21,366 bases of DNA from a virus. Made by a program: the position numbers and the translations under genes. The notes below the pieces were generated by a model. That model was not told the origin of the DNA. It saw nothing but the letters and a program-made list of their open reading frames with translations, and did no database searches. Shown in pieces: positions 21,315 through 21,366 of this stretch. The stretch lies in IMG/VR virus record IMGVR_UViG_3300035034_000758, positions 1 through 21,366 of that record. One strand, given 5' to 3'. How positions within the stretch are numbered: position 1 is the first letter of the stretch; each line of letters opens with the position of its first letter.

Positions 21315-21366
21315 ATGACTAATCCAATTAACAAATATAGTAAGGAAGAGTTTTTACACAAAGTAA
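21315..21366 (+). CDS. Start of an unassigned gene, truncated by the window end
   Basis: Seventeen codons are visible: MTNPINKYSKEEFLHKV. The ATG sits right after the right arm of the hairpin. The N-K-Y-S-K-E-E-F opening is reminiscent of phage HNH homing endonucleases, but this is too short for a family call. A hairpin-controlled late start would fit a gene that must stay silent early in infection. Confidence 0.5.
   Translation, partial: MTNPINKYSKEEFLHKV

Noticed and set aside
1-21366. tRNA genes and CRISPR arrays
   Set aside because: GTTCRA-like strings near 4440 and 7129 are in coding sequence without cloverleaf arms, and no spaced direct repeats were seen.

Overview
The window looks like part of the genome of a T4-like marine myovirus, of the kind that infects cyanobacteria or SAR11-like hosts. 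All intact genes lie on the + strand, are packed tightly, and often overlap by ATGA or TAATG. Three hallmark T4 functions are recognisable: a family-B DNA polymerase (gp43), a sliding clamp (gp45) and a DsbA-like protein. Auxiliary genes typical of marine T4-like phages accompany them. No host gene, tRNA, CRISPR array or insertion sequence was seen. The host assignment is inference.

Region 1 (1-7742) has late character. It opens inside an intein that interrupts the first Walker A motif of a ClpA-like AAA+ unfoldase. Three unassigned proteins follow. Next come seven consecutive genes (3321-7102) whose products start with a short segment ending in a hydrophobic-x-Glu triplet. This recalls the leader that the T4 gp21 prohead protease removes from internal head proteins. 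One of the seven is a nucleotidyltransferase and one carries a ParB-like domain. GATAAATAA motifs resembling T4 late promoters lie at 2373 and 5287.

Region 2 (7739-12836) is the replication block. A consensus sigma-70 promoter (TTGACA-17 bp-TATAAT) drives dsbA, a small membrane protein, two small genes and gene 43. Gene 43 is broken inside its catalytic YGD|TDS motif by a split intein. The N-half gene ends in a 121-residue intein N-part, and the C-half gene begins with a 43-residue intein C-part. The 151-base gap between them holds what looks like the decayed tail of a Vsr-type homing endonuclease. The clamp gene has its own promoter.

Region 3 (12846-21251) is a nucleotide and DNA-modification block. 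It holds a DpdA-like guanine transglycosylase, a QueD-like protein, FolE and QueE, so most of a 7-deazaguanine route. QueC is not in the window. Interleaved are a glycosyltransferase, a phosphoribosyltransferase, a HIT protein, a P-loop protein and small unknowns. Three more sigma-70-type promoters, all with 17-bp spacers, divide this region. A frameshifted antisense gene remnant occupies the only long gap (16487-16934).

The window ends (21258-21366) with a perfect 18-bp inverted repeat. Its loop carries a late-promoter motif, and its right arm touches the start codon of the next gene. This arrangement matches the T4 hairpins that block translation of early transcripts while letting late transcripts be translated.
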